A DNA stretch of 38,980 nt from Streptococcus mitis SK597 (GTDB lineage Bacteria > Bacillota > Bacilli > Lactobacillales > Streptococcaceae), in assembly GCF_000148545.1 (NCBI RefSeq), contig NZ_AEDV01000025.1:1-38980 (forward strand), given 5' to 3'. Positions 8,737 through 16,547 of this stretch are shown here, piece by piece (position 1 is the first letter of the stretch; the number at the start of each line of letters is the position of its first letter). The notes under the pieces were generated by a model, which saw nothing but the letters and a program-made list of their open reading frames with translations, did no database searches and was not told the origin of the DNA. A program made the position numbers and the translations under genes.

Positions 8737-8798
8737 ACAAGAACTCCCAAGGCTCCCTTTGATTAATCAATCAAATAGTTTTGCGAGGCTTTTTTTTT
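8737..8798 (+). ncRNA. Putative structured small RNA upstream of abiF (candidate antitoxin RNA with terminator)
   Basis: About 62 nt from the predicted start to a run of nine T (8790-8798). An outer stem pairs 8749-8755 (AAGGCTC) with 8785-8791 (GAGGCTT), with one G-G mismatch. An inner hairpin pairs TTTGATT (8758-8764) with AATCAAA (8769-8775) around the loop AATC. The T run after the outer stem gives the element the shape of a terminator, so a discrete short RNA could be made with some read-through into abiF. From memory, an 'AbiF RNA' motif has been reported upstream of Abi_2 genes, and AbiF-type HEPN proteins have been described with a non-coding RNA partner. Whether this sequence matches that model is not tested. 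A plain transcription attenuator is the main alternative. Confidence 0.6.
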
Positions 8799-8805
8799 AG
8801 GGTGA

Positions 8806-9951
8806 ATGATGAATACAACTGATGAAAAAATTAAGGTAAAAAATATTTCTGTCAATTATTATGCACTAGTCCCTGATGAAAACTTTTCAATGAAAGAATT
8901 TCTTGAATTTGATAAGTTGAAGAAGAAGCTTGCTAGACCAGTAAAGAAAACAGGTGCTAAAGTAATAATTAATGAGTCTGATGAGGCTTTCGCTAAACAG
9001 TTCCTTTTTCAGACAAATTATTATGATTTTTCAATATACAGAAAGTGTTTACCGAAACGAGAAGATACTACTTTTTCTTTTCAAGACTGTGTTGAACTTT
9101 ATGAATTCAATTCATTTTTGAGAGAAAATTTGATGAAATTTACTGGTAAAATAGAATTGTTAATCAAATCTTCTATTATCCATACTTTATGTAGCAATTA
9201 TGAAGGGAATTTACAAAAAGGCGAGTGCTATTTAGATAAATCAATTTATAAAAATGAAAATGATTATCAGGAATTTATTGAAAGAATTGGAATGAGATTA
9301 TTTGAATTAAAAGCTAAATCTCTTCCAATAAGTCACTATGTGAGTAATAAAGATTGCAAGTTTCCTTTTTGGGTTGTTGTACCTGAGCTGACTTTTGGAG
9401 AAACAACTAAAATAATTGAGCAGTTGAATGATAAATTTTATAGTTTATGGGTTGAAGAGTTGTTTCTTAGTAATGATTATTATAAAAATGATGCTAACAT
9501 GCAGGACCATATTATATCTGCAAGTAGAAGTTGGATTTCTGCCACATGGTTTATTAGGAATGTTTGTGCACATTATGGCAGATTATACGCACGTAACTTT
9601 AATATAGGTGTTCCAAGATTGTACACACCAGTTTTTCGGAAGATGAAAGAGTATGGGAAGAAAAAAACAGATAATAAAGACTTATTTGCCTATATGCTGG
9701 CAATAAAACAAATTCTTATTTGTCATAATTCGAGCATTCATGATGAGTGGGATAGCTTTATTAACGAAATTGAAAGAAAATTTATGACTAGCAGTATCAT
9801 AGAAAAAACTAAAATAGGTTTTCCGGAATGCTGGAAGGATTGTTTAATAATTAAAAATGTGAATTTAAGCCAAATTGATGAAAGTAAAATTCATAATGGC
9901 GTTCTTAATAAACTGTTATTGGTTTTGAAAAAATTTTATATAAAGTTCTGA
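8806..9951 (+). CDS. AbiF/AbiD-like abortive-infection HEPN protein (Abi_2 family)
   Basis: A 381-residue cytoplasmic protein with the hallmarks of the Abi_2 family: FLFQTNYYDFSIYRK at 67-81, FPFWVVVPELTFGETTKI at about 186-203, and RNVCAHYGRLYARN at 251-264. The last contains the HEPN RNase motif R-x4-H (R251, H256). Known AbiD/AbiF relatives stop phage growth, and HEPN proteins usually cleave RNA, so a toxin-like RNase role is expected but inferred. The start is the first of two adjacent ATGs, after an AGGGTGA ribosome site. The gene is visibly more AT-rich than its neighbours, with many AAT, AAA and TTA codons. It has its own promoter and structured leader RNA, and is followed by a tRNA-Leu fragment, all signs of horizontal transfer. 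No integrase or partner protein gene adjoins it. Confidence 0.85.
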   Translation: MMNTTDEKIKVKNISVNYYALVPDENFSMKEFLEFDKLKKKLARPVKKTGAKVIINESDEAFAKQFLFQTNYYDFSIYRKCLPKREDTTFSFQDCVELYEFNSFLRENLMKFTGKIELLIKSSIIHTLCSNYEGNLQKGECYLDKSIYKNENDYQEFIERIGMRLFELKAKSLPISHYVSNKDCKFPFWVVVPELTFGETTKIIEQLNDKFYSLWVEELFLSNDYYKNDANMQDHIISASRSWISATWFIRNVCAHYGRLYARNFNIGVPRLYTPVFRKMKEYGKKKTDNKDLFAYMLAIKQILICHNSSIHDEWDSFINEIERKFMTSSIIEKTKIGFPECWKDCLIIKNVNLSQIDESKIHNGVLNKLLLVLKKFYIKF

Positions 9952-10095
9952 AAGTACTTAATAAAAATATGAATGAATTATATAGTAGTTTCCACAAAAA
10001 TACCATAATTGGTAAATTCAGCTAAAATCAGATATTTTTAAATAGTAAAATTGTTGATTGCATGCTATTTTAATTGATATAAAAACATTGAGTTA

Positions 10096-10150
10096 GAACT
10101 CAAAATTCAGTGTCCGCAAGGACGTGCCGGTTCGACCCCGGCCGCCGGTA
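10096..10150 (+). pseudogene. 3' fragment of tRNA-Leu(CAA), attachment-site-like
   Basis: The sequence reads as the 3' part of a tRNA-Leu: anticodon loop CTCAAAA (10099-10105, anticodon CAA), 3' anticodon strand TTCAG, long variable arm GTCC-GCAA-GGAC (10112-10123), T arm GCCGG-TTCGACC-CCGGC (10126-10142), acceptor strand CGCCGGT and discriminator A. Everything 5' of the anticodon stem (acceptor 5' strand, D arm) is missing, and the 5' anticodon strand is only partly complementary, so it cannot fold as a tRNA. A displaced tRNA 3' end is what tyrosine integrases leave at one end of an integrated element. The 9952-10095 stretch before it is AT-rich and shows no gene. Confidence 0.85.
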
Positions 10151-10161
10151 TAGTATAGAGG

Positions 10162-10296
10162 GTAACTTCTAAAACTAAGTTCCAGTTTCCCCCAACCTAG
10201 CTTTTAGTATGAGAAAAATGCGTGAAATCAGTGGAAATCCATCTTAGACTAACTTCCAGTTTTGGGAGAGAGGTGGAAGTTACTTTGAGAAGTTAC
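10162..10296. repeat. Cluster of short direct and inverted repeats beside the tRNA fragment
   Basis: ACTAAGTTCCAGTTT (10174-10188) recurs as ACTAACTTCCAGTTT (10248-10262), 74 bp apart with one difference. GTAACTTC at 10162-10169 is inverted as GAAGTTAC at 10276-10283 and again at 10289-10296. No gene covers this region. Such repeats next to a tRNA 3' end resemble integrase or excisionase arm sites, but no integrase gene is present. Confidence 0.6.
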
Positions 10297-10311
10297 GAGC
10301 TTTAACGATCC

Positions 10312-10349
10312 AGCCTTCTAGGAGAAAAGTCTTCCTAGAAGGCTATTTT
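10312..10349 (+). terminator. Perfect 12-bp stem terminator before the SNF2 gene
   Basis: AGCCTTCTAGGA (10312-10323) pairs without mismatch with TCCTAGAAGGCT (10333-10344) around a nine-base loop, followed by ATTTT. It insulates the SNF2 gene from the accessory region. Confidence 0.8.
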
Positions 10350-10363
10350 CATAGGGGAAAATA

Positions 10364-10372
10364 TGGTATAAT
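10364..10372 (+). promoter_or_regulatory. Extended -10 promoter of the SNF2 gene
   Basis: TGGTATAAT (10364-10372), just after the terminator hairpin. The gene starts 25 bases downstream behind AAGGTAAAGG. Confidence 0.65.
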
Positions 10373-10397
10373 AAAAAGATAAGGTAAAGGTAAAAAT

Positions 10398-13300
10398 ATG
10401 GCTAAATTGATTCCGGGGAAAGTCCGTATCGAAGGCGTTGCCCTTTATGAAACTGGTAAGGTTGACATCATCAAGGAAAAGAACAATCGGCTCTACGCTC
10501 GCGTCGCAGAAGAAGAACTGCGCTATAGTTTAGAGGATGATTTAGTTTTTTGTGCCTGTGATTTTTTCCAAAAGAGGGGCTACTGTGTGCATTTGGCTGC
10601 GCTAGAGCATTTTTTGAAAAATGATGAGCGTGGTCAGGAAATCTTGCAGAATCTGGAAGAAGGTCATGAAGAAAAAGAGGCCGTTGAAACCAAGGTGACC
10701 TTGGGTGGCAAATTTTTAGAACGAATCTTATCTCCAAAATCAGACCGCTCCTATGAGTTGTCGGCAGTGGGGCAGGTGGAAGCAGGAACCAATCATATCT
10801 TGTGGACGCTGAGAATTGGACAAATCAATAGCCAAAAATACTACGTCATTCGGGATATTCCACTCTTTTTAAGGATTGTCGAGCAGAGAAAGTCTTATAT
10901 GATTGGCAAGATTTATGAGGAGTCTCTTTCTTGGGAAGCCTTTGATAAGGCTAGCCAAGAACTTCTGACTTTCTTACGAGGACTGATGGAGGAAGGACAG
11001 GCTCCAGACCTCTTTTTCCAAAACCAAGGTCGGCATCTCTTTTTTCCTCTGACCTTTTTTGAGCAGGGTGTGAATTTACTGATGACCTTGCCCCATTTTC
11101 AATTTGACCATCAAGTAGATAGTTACCCAACCCTGCTCTTTCAGGATATGCATGCTGATGCCAATCTATTTGCCTTTACAGTAACAGAATACTCGGACTA
11201 TTTTGAAATGGAAATCAGCGAGAGTCCGAGGGTCAATGCCTTTTATCAGGGAGCTGTGCTTTTCCATAAAGGACAGGTTTATTTTCTAACAGACCAGCAG
11301 ATGCGTCTTCTCAAGGAAATCAAAGCGCTACCTTTGGATCAACATGGAAAGAAATACCTGCAATTTGATAGCAGTGACCGAGATAAGTTGGCTTCCTGTC
11401 TAACTCTTTTTAGCCAAATGGGGACCGTTTCAGCTCCAGAACGTCTACAAATCAAAACTTTTGCACCCTCTTTTTACTTTGACAGGGAAGAGGATACTCG
11501 GATTCGTTTAGAAATTCAGTTTGATTATGGAGACAGGAAGGTATCTAGCCGACAAGAGCTAGAAGAATTACCTTTTTCGAGTGATGCTGACTTAGAAGAA
11601 AGAGTTTTCCAAGTCTGTTTGGCAGCGGGATTTGAAGTAGATTTTCAATCTTGGCGTCAGGCCTTAAAAGCGGAGTCTGTCTATCATTTCTTTCATGACA
11701 TCATTCCAGTTTTTGAAAAACTTGGGAATGTTGACCTATCAGACAAGCTAGAAGAAATTTATAGTCTAGCAAGCTCGCAAGTGCAGATTGCTTCCAAGGG
11801 AGGTCTCTTGGAAATCCAATTTGATTTTCAAGATATTGCCCAAGAGGAAATTGATCAAGCCATGCAGGCCTTGGTTGCCAATCAAGATTTTTACATTGAT
11901 TCGTCCAATCGAGTCTACTTTTTCGATGAAGAAACCAAGAAAATTCGCCAAAATCTACAGGAACTGGGGCAGTTTGAATTAAAAGATGGTGCCTTGCAGG
12001 CTCGGAAATCCTTGGCCTACAGTTTAGCTCATCTCTTTGAAGGGCGAGACCGTGTTTCTTTTTCACAAGAATTCCAGAATCTGGCTCATGATTTGACGCA
12101 TCCAGAGGACTTCCCTAGACAAGCAACTCAGGTTCAGGCTGATTTGCGAGATTATCAGGAAAAGGGAATCGGCTGGCTGCAAATGCTCCATCATTATGGT
12201 TTTGGTGGGATTTTGGCTGATGATATGGGATTGGGTAAAACCCTGCAGACCATTGCTTTTTTGACCAGTCAAGTGACAAAAGAAAGTCGGGTTTTGATTC
12301 TCGCTCCATCTGGTTTGATTTACAACTGGGCAGATGAATTTCAGAAATTTGCCCCACAGTTGGATGTGGCTGTTGTTCATGGTTTGAAAACTAGTCGTGA
12401 GGAGATTCTTGCTGAGAGCCATCAAATCTATGTGACGAGCTATGCTACCTTCCGTCAGGACAGTGAACTTTATCAGGGGATGGCCTTTGACTTCCTTTTC
12501 TTAGATGAGGCTCAGGTCATGAAAAATGCCCAGACTAAGATCGCCCAGACCTTGAGACAATTTGTGGTGCCGTCGGTCTTTGCCCTGTCAGGGACTCCGA
12601 TTGAAAACCATCTAGGTGAGCTGTGGTCTATTTTCCAAATCGTCATGCCAGGACTTTTGCCAAGCAAGAAAGAATTTATGAAATTACCAGCTGAGCGCGT
12701 TGCTCAGTTTATCAAACCTTTCGTGATGCGGCGAAAGAAAGAAGAAGTTCTGACTGAATTGCCAGACTTGATTGAAGTGGTTTATAAAAATGAACTGGAA
12801 GACCAGCAAAAGGCTATCTACCTAGCTCAGTTGCAACAGATGAGAGATAGATTGGCTCAAGTGTCAGTTCAGGAATTTCAGCGAAGTCGTGTGGAAATCT
12901 TGTCTGGTCTGATGCGCTTGCGCCAAATCTGTGACACTCCTGCCCTCTTTATGGAAGATTATCAGGGAGCCAGTGGCAAACTGGATAGTCTCCGAGACCT
13001 GCTGGTACAGGTGGCAGACGGTGGACATCGTGTCTTGATTTTCTCGCAGTTCAAGGGAATGTTGGAGAAAATTGAACAAGAACTGCCAGACTTGGGCTTG
13101 ACTTCCTTTAAAATTACGGGTTCAACCCCAGCCAAGGAAAGACAAGATATGACCAAGGCCTTTAATCAAGGGGAAAGAGATGCCTTTCTGATTTCTCTTA
13201 AGGCGGGTGGTGTCGGTCTGAACCTAACAGGTGCTGATACGGTTATTTTGGTTGACCTTTGGTGGAATCCTGCGGTGGAGGCGCAAGCCATTGGCCGTGC

Positions 13301-13496
13301 CCATCGGATGGGTCAGGAAGAAACGGTTGAGGTCTATCGCTTGGTGACCAAGGGAACCATTGAAGAAAAAATACAGGAACTCCAAGAACAGAAGAAACAT
13401 CTGGTGTCACAAGTATTGGATGGCACAGAGTCACGTGGCAGTCTGACCCTAGCAGAAATTAGAGAAATTTTGGGAATTTCTGAAGCCAGCACTTGA
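10398..13496 (+). CDS. SWIM zinc-finger SNF2-family helicase/ATPase
   Basis: A 1032-residue DNA translocase. The N-terminus carries a SWIM-type zinc finger, with cysteine and histidine ligands in CACDFFQKRGYCVHL (about residues 52-66). A poorly conserved middle region is followed by the Snf2 ATPase core: ADDMGLGKTLQT (about 606-617, Walker A), LDEAQVMKNAQ (about 701-711, motif II), SGTPIENHLGELWSIF, and the C-terminal lobe ending in IGRAHRMGQEE (about 962-972, motif VI). Bacterial members are thought to remodel protein-DNA or RNA polymerase complexes; the exact task is unknown. It is the conserved neighbour of the murC operon in pneumococci. A few phage-defence systems use SNF2 proteins, but this one sits in core genome order and I read it as housekeeping. 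Confidence 0.9.
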   Translation: MAKLIPGKVRIEGVALYETGKVDIIKEKNNRLYARVAEEELRYSLEDDLVFCACDFFQKRGYCVHLAALEHFLKNDERGQEILQNLEEGHEEKEAVETKVTLGGKFLERILSPKSDRSYELSAVGQVEAGTNHILWTLRIGQINSQKYYVIRDIPLFLRIVEQRKSYMIGKIYEESLSWEAFDKASQELLTFLRGLMEEGQAPDLFFQNQGRHLFFPLTFFEQGVNLLMTLPHFQFDHQVDSYPTLLFQDMHADANLFAFTVTEYSDYFEMEISESPRVNAFYQGAVLFHKGQVYFLTDQQMRLLKEIKALPLDQHGKKYLQFDSSDRDKLASCLTLFSQMGTVSAPERLQIKTFAPSFYFDREEDTRIRLEIQFDYGDRKVSSRQELEELPFSSDADLEERVFQVCLAAGFEVDFQSWRQALKAESVYHFFHDIIPVFEKLGNVDLSDKLEEIYSLASSQVQIASKGGLLEIQFDFQDIAQEEIDQAMQALVANQDFYIDSSNRVYFFDEETKKIRQNLQELGQFELKDGALQARKSLAYSLAHLFEGRDRVSFSQEFQNLAHDLTHPEDFPRQATQVQADLRDYQEKGIGWLQMLHHYGFGGILADDMGLGKTLQTIAFLTSQVTKESRVLILAPSGLIYNWADEFQKFAPQLDVAVVHGLKTSREEILAESHQIYVTSYATFRQDSELYQGMAFDFLFLDEAQVMKNAQTKIAQTLRQFVVPSVFALSGTPIENHLGELWSIFQIVMPGLLPSKKEFMKLPAERVAQFIKPFVMRRKKEEVLTELPDLIEVVYKNELEDQQKAIYLAQLQQMRDRLAQVSVQEFQRSRVEILSGLMRLRQICDTPALFMEDYQGASGKLDSLRDLLVQVADGGHRVLIFSQFKGMLEKIEQELPDLGLTSFKITGSTPAKERQDMTKAFNQGERDAFLISLKAGGVGLNLTGADTVILVDLWWNPAVEAQAIGRAHRMGQEETVEVYRLVTKGTIEEKIQELQEQKKHLVSQVLDGTESRGSLTLAEIREILGISEAST

Positions 13497-13520
13497 AAAA
13501 TCAAGACAATACGCTATAAT
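13493..13520 (+). promoter_or_regulatory. Promoter of the murC operon
   Basis: TTGAAA (13493-13498, overlapping the SNF2 stop codon), 16 bp, TATAAT (13515-13520). The next gene starts at 13544 after AAAGGAAA. Confidence 0.75.
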
Positions 13521-13543
13521 GAAGTGTTGAAAGGAAATAGAAA

Positions 13544-14161
13544 ATGAAACAAGAACGATTTCCATTGGTGTCAGATGACGAGGTCATGTTGACTGAAATG
13601 CCAGTCATGAACTTGTATGATGAGTCTGATCTGATCAGTAATATCAAGGGTGAGTATCGAGATAAAAATTATTTAGAATGGGCTCCTATTGCTGAAGAAA
13701 CACCAGTCAAACCGATTGAAAAGCAAGTCGAGAAACCTAAAAAAGCTCCTTTAGGGGTTAAAAAAGAAGGAAAGAGTTATGCAGAGGTGGCGCGTGAAGA
13801 AGCGCGTGCAGACTTGAAAAAGAAACGCTCTGCTAACTATCTAACTCAGGATTTCAGCCGTGCGAGACGTCATTCTAAATCCGGCCTTGTTAGACAGGGT
13901 AACCAACCGACAGCGCCTTTCCAAAAGGAAAATCCTGGTGAATTTGTCAAATATAGCCAAAAATTGACTCAGTCTCATTATATCTTGGCGGAAGAAGTTC
14001 ATTCTATCCCTACCAAGAATGAAGAAGTGTCAGCACCTGCTCCAAAGAAAAACAACTATGATTTTCTAAAGAAGAGCCAAATCTACAATAAAAAAAGTAA
14101 ACAAACAGAACAAGAACGTCGGGTTGCCCAAGAGTTGAATCTGACAAGAATTACAGAATAG
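13544..14161 (+). CDS. Conserved hypothetical basic protein upstream of murC
   Basis: A 205-residue hydrophilic protein without signal peptide or membrane segment. The first 60 residues are acidic; the rest is rich in lysine and arginine, with low-complexity stretches such as [16 protein letters not shown] and [12 protein letters not shown] recognise no domain. It lies ten bases upstream of murC under a shared promoter, and pneumococci carry a hypothetical gene in the same place. The charged, probably disordered composition suggests a binding or scaffold role near cell-wall synthesis, but that is speculation. Confidence 0.75.
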   Translation: MKQERFPLVSDDEVMLTEMPVMNLYDESDLISNIKGEYRDKNYLEWAPIAEETPVKPIEKQVEKPKKAPLGVKKEGKSYAEVAREEARADLKKKRSANYLTQDFSRARRHSKSGLVRQGNQPTAPFQKENPGEFVKYSQKLTQSHYILAEEVHSIPTKNEEVSAPAPKKNNYDFLKKSQIYNKKSKQTEQERRVAQELNLTRITE

Positions 14162-14171
14162 GGGAGAAAAC

Positions 14172-15506
14172 ATGACAAAGACATATCATTTTATCGGGAT
14201 TAAGGGATCAGGGATGAGTGCCTTGGCCTTGATGTTGCACCAAATGGGGCATAAGGTACAGGGATCAGATGTTGAAAAGTACTACTTTACTCAACGTGGT
14301 CTTGAGCAGGCAGGAATTACTATTCTTCCTTTTGATGAAAAGAATCTAGACGGTGATATGGAAATTATCGCTGGAAATGCCTTCCGTCCAGATAACAACG
14401 TCGAAATTGCCTATGCAGACCAAAATGGTATCAGCTACAAACGCTATCATGAATTTCTAGGTAGCTTTATGCGTGACTTTGTTAGCATGGGAGTTGCTGG
14501 AGCGCACGGAAAAACTTCAACGACAGGTATGTTGTCTCATGTCTTGTCTCACATTACAGATACCAGCTTCTTGATTGGGGATGGGACAGGTCGTGGTTCA
14601 GCTAATGCCAAATATTTTGTCTTTGAATCTGACGAATATGAGCGTCACTTTATGCCTTACCACCCAGAATACTCTATTATCACCAACATTGACTTTGACC
14701 ATCCAGACTATTTCACAAGTCTCGAGGATGTTTTCAATGCCTTTAACGACTATGCCAAACAAATTACCAAGGGTCTCTTTGTCTACGGTGAAGATGCGGA
14801 GTTGCGTAAAATTACGTCTGATGCACCAATTTATTATTATGGTTTTGAAGCAGAAGGTAATGACTTTGTAGCTAGTGAGCTTCTTCGTTCGACAACTGGT
14901 TCAACCTTCACAGTTCACTTCCGTGGACAAGAATTGGGTCAATTCCACATCCCAACATTTGGTCGTCACAATATCATGAATGCGACAGCCGTTATTGGTC
15001 TTCTTTACACAGCAGGATTTGATTTGAACTTGGTGCGTGAGCACTTGAAAACATTTGCCGGTGTTAAGCGTCGTTTCACTGAGAAAATTGTCAATGACAC
15101 AGTGATTATCGATGACTTTGCCCACCATCCAACAGAAATTATTGCGACCTTGGATGCGGCTCGTCAGAAATACCCAAGCAAGGAAATTGTAGCAGTCTTC
15201 CAACCGCATACCTTTACAAGAACCATTGCCTTGTTGGACGAATTTGCTCACGCTTTGAACCAAGCGGATGCTGTTTATCTAGCGCAAATTTATGGGTCAG
15301 CTCGTGAAGTAGATCATGGTGATGTTAAGGTAGAAGACCTAGCCCAAAAAATCAACAAAAAACACCAAGTGATCACTGTTGAAAATGTTTCACCACTCCT
15401 TGACCATGACAATGCTGTCTATGTCTTTATGGGAGCAGGAGACATCCAAACCTATGAATACTCATTTGAGCGTCTCTTGTCCAACTTGACAAGCAATGTT
15501 CAATAG
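14172..15506 (+). CDS. murC: UDP-N-acetylmuramate--L-alanine ligase MurC
   Basis: Cytoplasmic Mur ligase of 444 residues that adds the first stem-peptide residue, L-alanine, to UDP-MurNAc with ATP. The N-terminal Rossmann loop [16 protein letters not shown] and the ATP loop GAHGKTST (about 109-116) are both present, as are the central ESDEYERHF and [10 protein letters not shown] segments and the C-terminal [10 protein letters not shown] motif. The length is normal for the family. GGGGAG precedes the ATG by a few bases. It is followed after nine bases by a GNAT gene and shares the promoter at 13493-13520. Confidence 0.97.
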   Translation: MTKTYHFIGIKGSGMSALALMLHQMGHKVQGSDVEKYYFTQRGLEQAGITILPFDEKNLDGDMEIIAGNAFRPDNNVEIAYADQNGISYKRYHEFLGSFMRDFVSMGVAGAHGKTSTTGMLSHVLSHITDTSFLIGDGTGRGSANAKYFVFESDEYERHFMPYHPEYSIITNIDFDHPDYFTSLEDVFNAFNDYAKQITKGLFVYGEDAELRKITSDAPIYYYGFEAEGNDFVASELLRSTTGSTFTVHFRGQELGQFHIPTFGRHNIMNATAVIGLLYTAGFDLNLVREHLKTFAGVKRRFTEKIVNDTVIIDDFAHHPTEIIATLDAARQKYPSKEIVAVFQPHTFTRTIALLDEFAHALNQADAVYLAQIYGSAREVDHGDVKVEDLAQKINKKHQVITVENVSPLLDHDNAVYVFMGAGDIQTYEYSFERLLSNLTSNVQ

Positions 15507-15515
15507 GATGTTCTT

Positions 15516-15998
15516 ATGGAAATTCCAATTAAGATCATTCAGGCAAGTGATGCTGATTTGGCTGAGATAGAGGCACTTCAAACTTTGTCTTTGTTAGCTG
15601 AAAAGCAGCTGACTTCCCATATTTTAGAAGAAAGTATCCGTAAGTGTGCGGATACCTTTCTTCTAGCTAGGGATGAAAATCAACTGTTAGGCTATATTCT
15701 ATCAAGTCCTCAGTCAGACAATCCGCAATGTCTAAAAGTACTTTCTTTAGTCATTGAGTCTGACCATCAGAGACAGGGATTGGGAACACTTCTTCTTGCA
15801 GCTTTGAAAGAGGTGGCAGTTGAGCTGGAGTACAAGGGGATTCGTTTGGAGAGTCCTGATGAGCTGCTTTCCTATTTTGAAATGAACGGTTTTATTGATG
15901 AAGAAACCTCCCTTTATGTAACTAGCCAGGGCTATAGTATGATTTGGTTTAATCCCTTTTATCTGGAGGCACAATGGAAATCAGACAAGCAAAATTAG
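15516..15998 (+). CDS. GNAT-family N-acetyltransferase
   Basis: A 160-residue acetyltransferase with the acetyl-CoA loop SDHQRQGLGTLLLAALKE (about 86-103), the conserved motif A of the GNAT fold. The substrate is unknown. It starts nine bases after murC with only a weak ribosome site (AGGATG), so it probably depends on coupling to murC translation. Its end overlaps the next GNAT gene by 25 bases. The pair looks like a tandem duplication that has diverged strongly, and the same arrangement follows murC in pneumococci. Confidence 0.85.
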   Translation: MEIPIKIIQASDADLAEIEALQTLSLLAEKQLTSHILEESIRKCADTFLLARDENQLLGYILSSPQSDNPQCLKVLSLVIESDHQRQGLGTLLLAALKEVAVELEYKGIRLESPDELLSYFEMNGFIDEETSLYVTSQGYSMIWFNPFYLEAQWKSDKQN

Positions 15999-16468
15999 AA
16001 GATTTGGATCGTATCGTTGAGATTGAACTAGAAAATTTCTCGATTGAAGAAGCCATTCCTCACTCTGTTTTTGAGGCGCATTTGAGAGAAATTCAGACCT
16101 CGTTTCTGGTTGCGGAAAAAGAAGGTAAGATTATTGGTTATATCGAAGGGCCAGTTGCCCCTCACCGCTATCTACAAGACCAGTCTTTTACAGAAGACAT
16201 AAAAGACTATAGTCATGAGCCTGGTGGCTATATCTCTGTGACCTGTCTGTCTATTGCCAAGGAGGCACAGGGAATAGGACTAGGTCAGAAATTGCTAACA
16301 ACCTTGAAAGAACTTGCTCTTGAAGATGAGAGAGAAGGCATTAACCTAACCTGTCATGACTATCTTATCGCCTACTATGAAAAACACGGATTTGTTAACG
16401 AAGGCTTGTCCCAGTCAACCTTTGCAGGGGAAACTTGGTATGATATGATATGGGAAGGTAAAAAATAA
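15974..16468 (+). CDS. GNAT-family N-acetyltransferase (second of tandem pair)
   Basis: A 164-residue acetyltransferase with the acetyl-CoA loop AKEAQGIGLGQKLLTTLKE in the middle and the late YYEKHGFVNEG segment typical of GNAT motif B. The ATG lies inside the previous gene, eight bases after GGAGG, so the two are translationally linked. The substrate is unknown; the GYISVTCLSIAKEAQG strand resembles aralkylamine-type members, which is only a hint. It ends just before a terminator that overlaps the mltG promoter. Confidence 0.85.
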   Translation: MEIRQAKLEDLDRIVEIELENFSIEEAIPHSVFEAHLREIQTSFLVAEKEGKIIGYIEGPVAPHRYLQDQSFTEDIKDYSHEPGGYISVTCLSIAKEAQGIGLGQKLLTTLKELALEDEREGINLTCHDYLIAYYEKHGFVNEGLSQSTFAGETWYDMIWEGKK

Positions 16469-16471
16469 GCT

Positions 16472-16499
16472 AGAAAAGCATGCTAGGTTGCTTTTCTTT
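16472..16499 (+). terminator. Terminator of the murC-GNAT operon, overlapping the mltG promoter
   Basis: AGAAAAGCA (16472-16480) pairs perfectly with TGCTTTTCT (16489-16497) and is followed by TTCGTTTTT. The right arm contains most of the -35 box of the next promoter. Confidence 0.8.
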
Positions 16500-16516
16500 C
16501 GTTTTTAAGATATAAT
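16488..16516 (+). promoter_or_regulatory. Promoter of mltG
   Basis: TTGCTT (16488-16493), 17 bp, TATAAT (16511-16516). Its -35 box is embedded in the upstream terminator stem. Confidence 0.75.
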
Positions 16517-16547
16517 ATTATGGATTGTCAACGAGGAGGATAAACTT

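Noticed and set aside
10096-10150. A functional tRNA gene
   Set aside because: The 5' acceptor strand and D arm are absent, and the upstream bases cannot pair with the acceptor 3' strand.
12499-12530. SNF2 protein with DEAQ instead of DEAH as a possible defence-system helicase
   Set aside because: DEAQ is common in bacterial SNF2-SWIM proteins, and the gene lies in conserved core order before murC, so I see no sign of a defence role.
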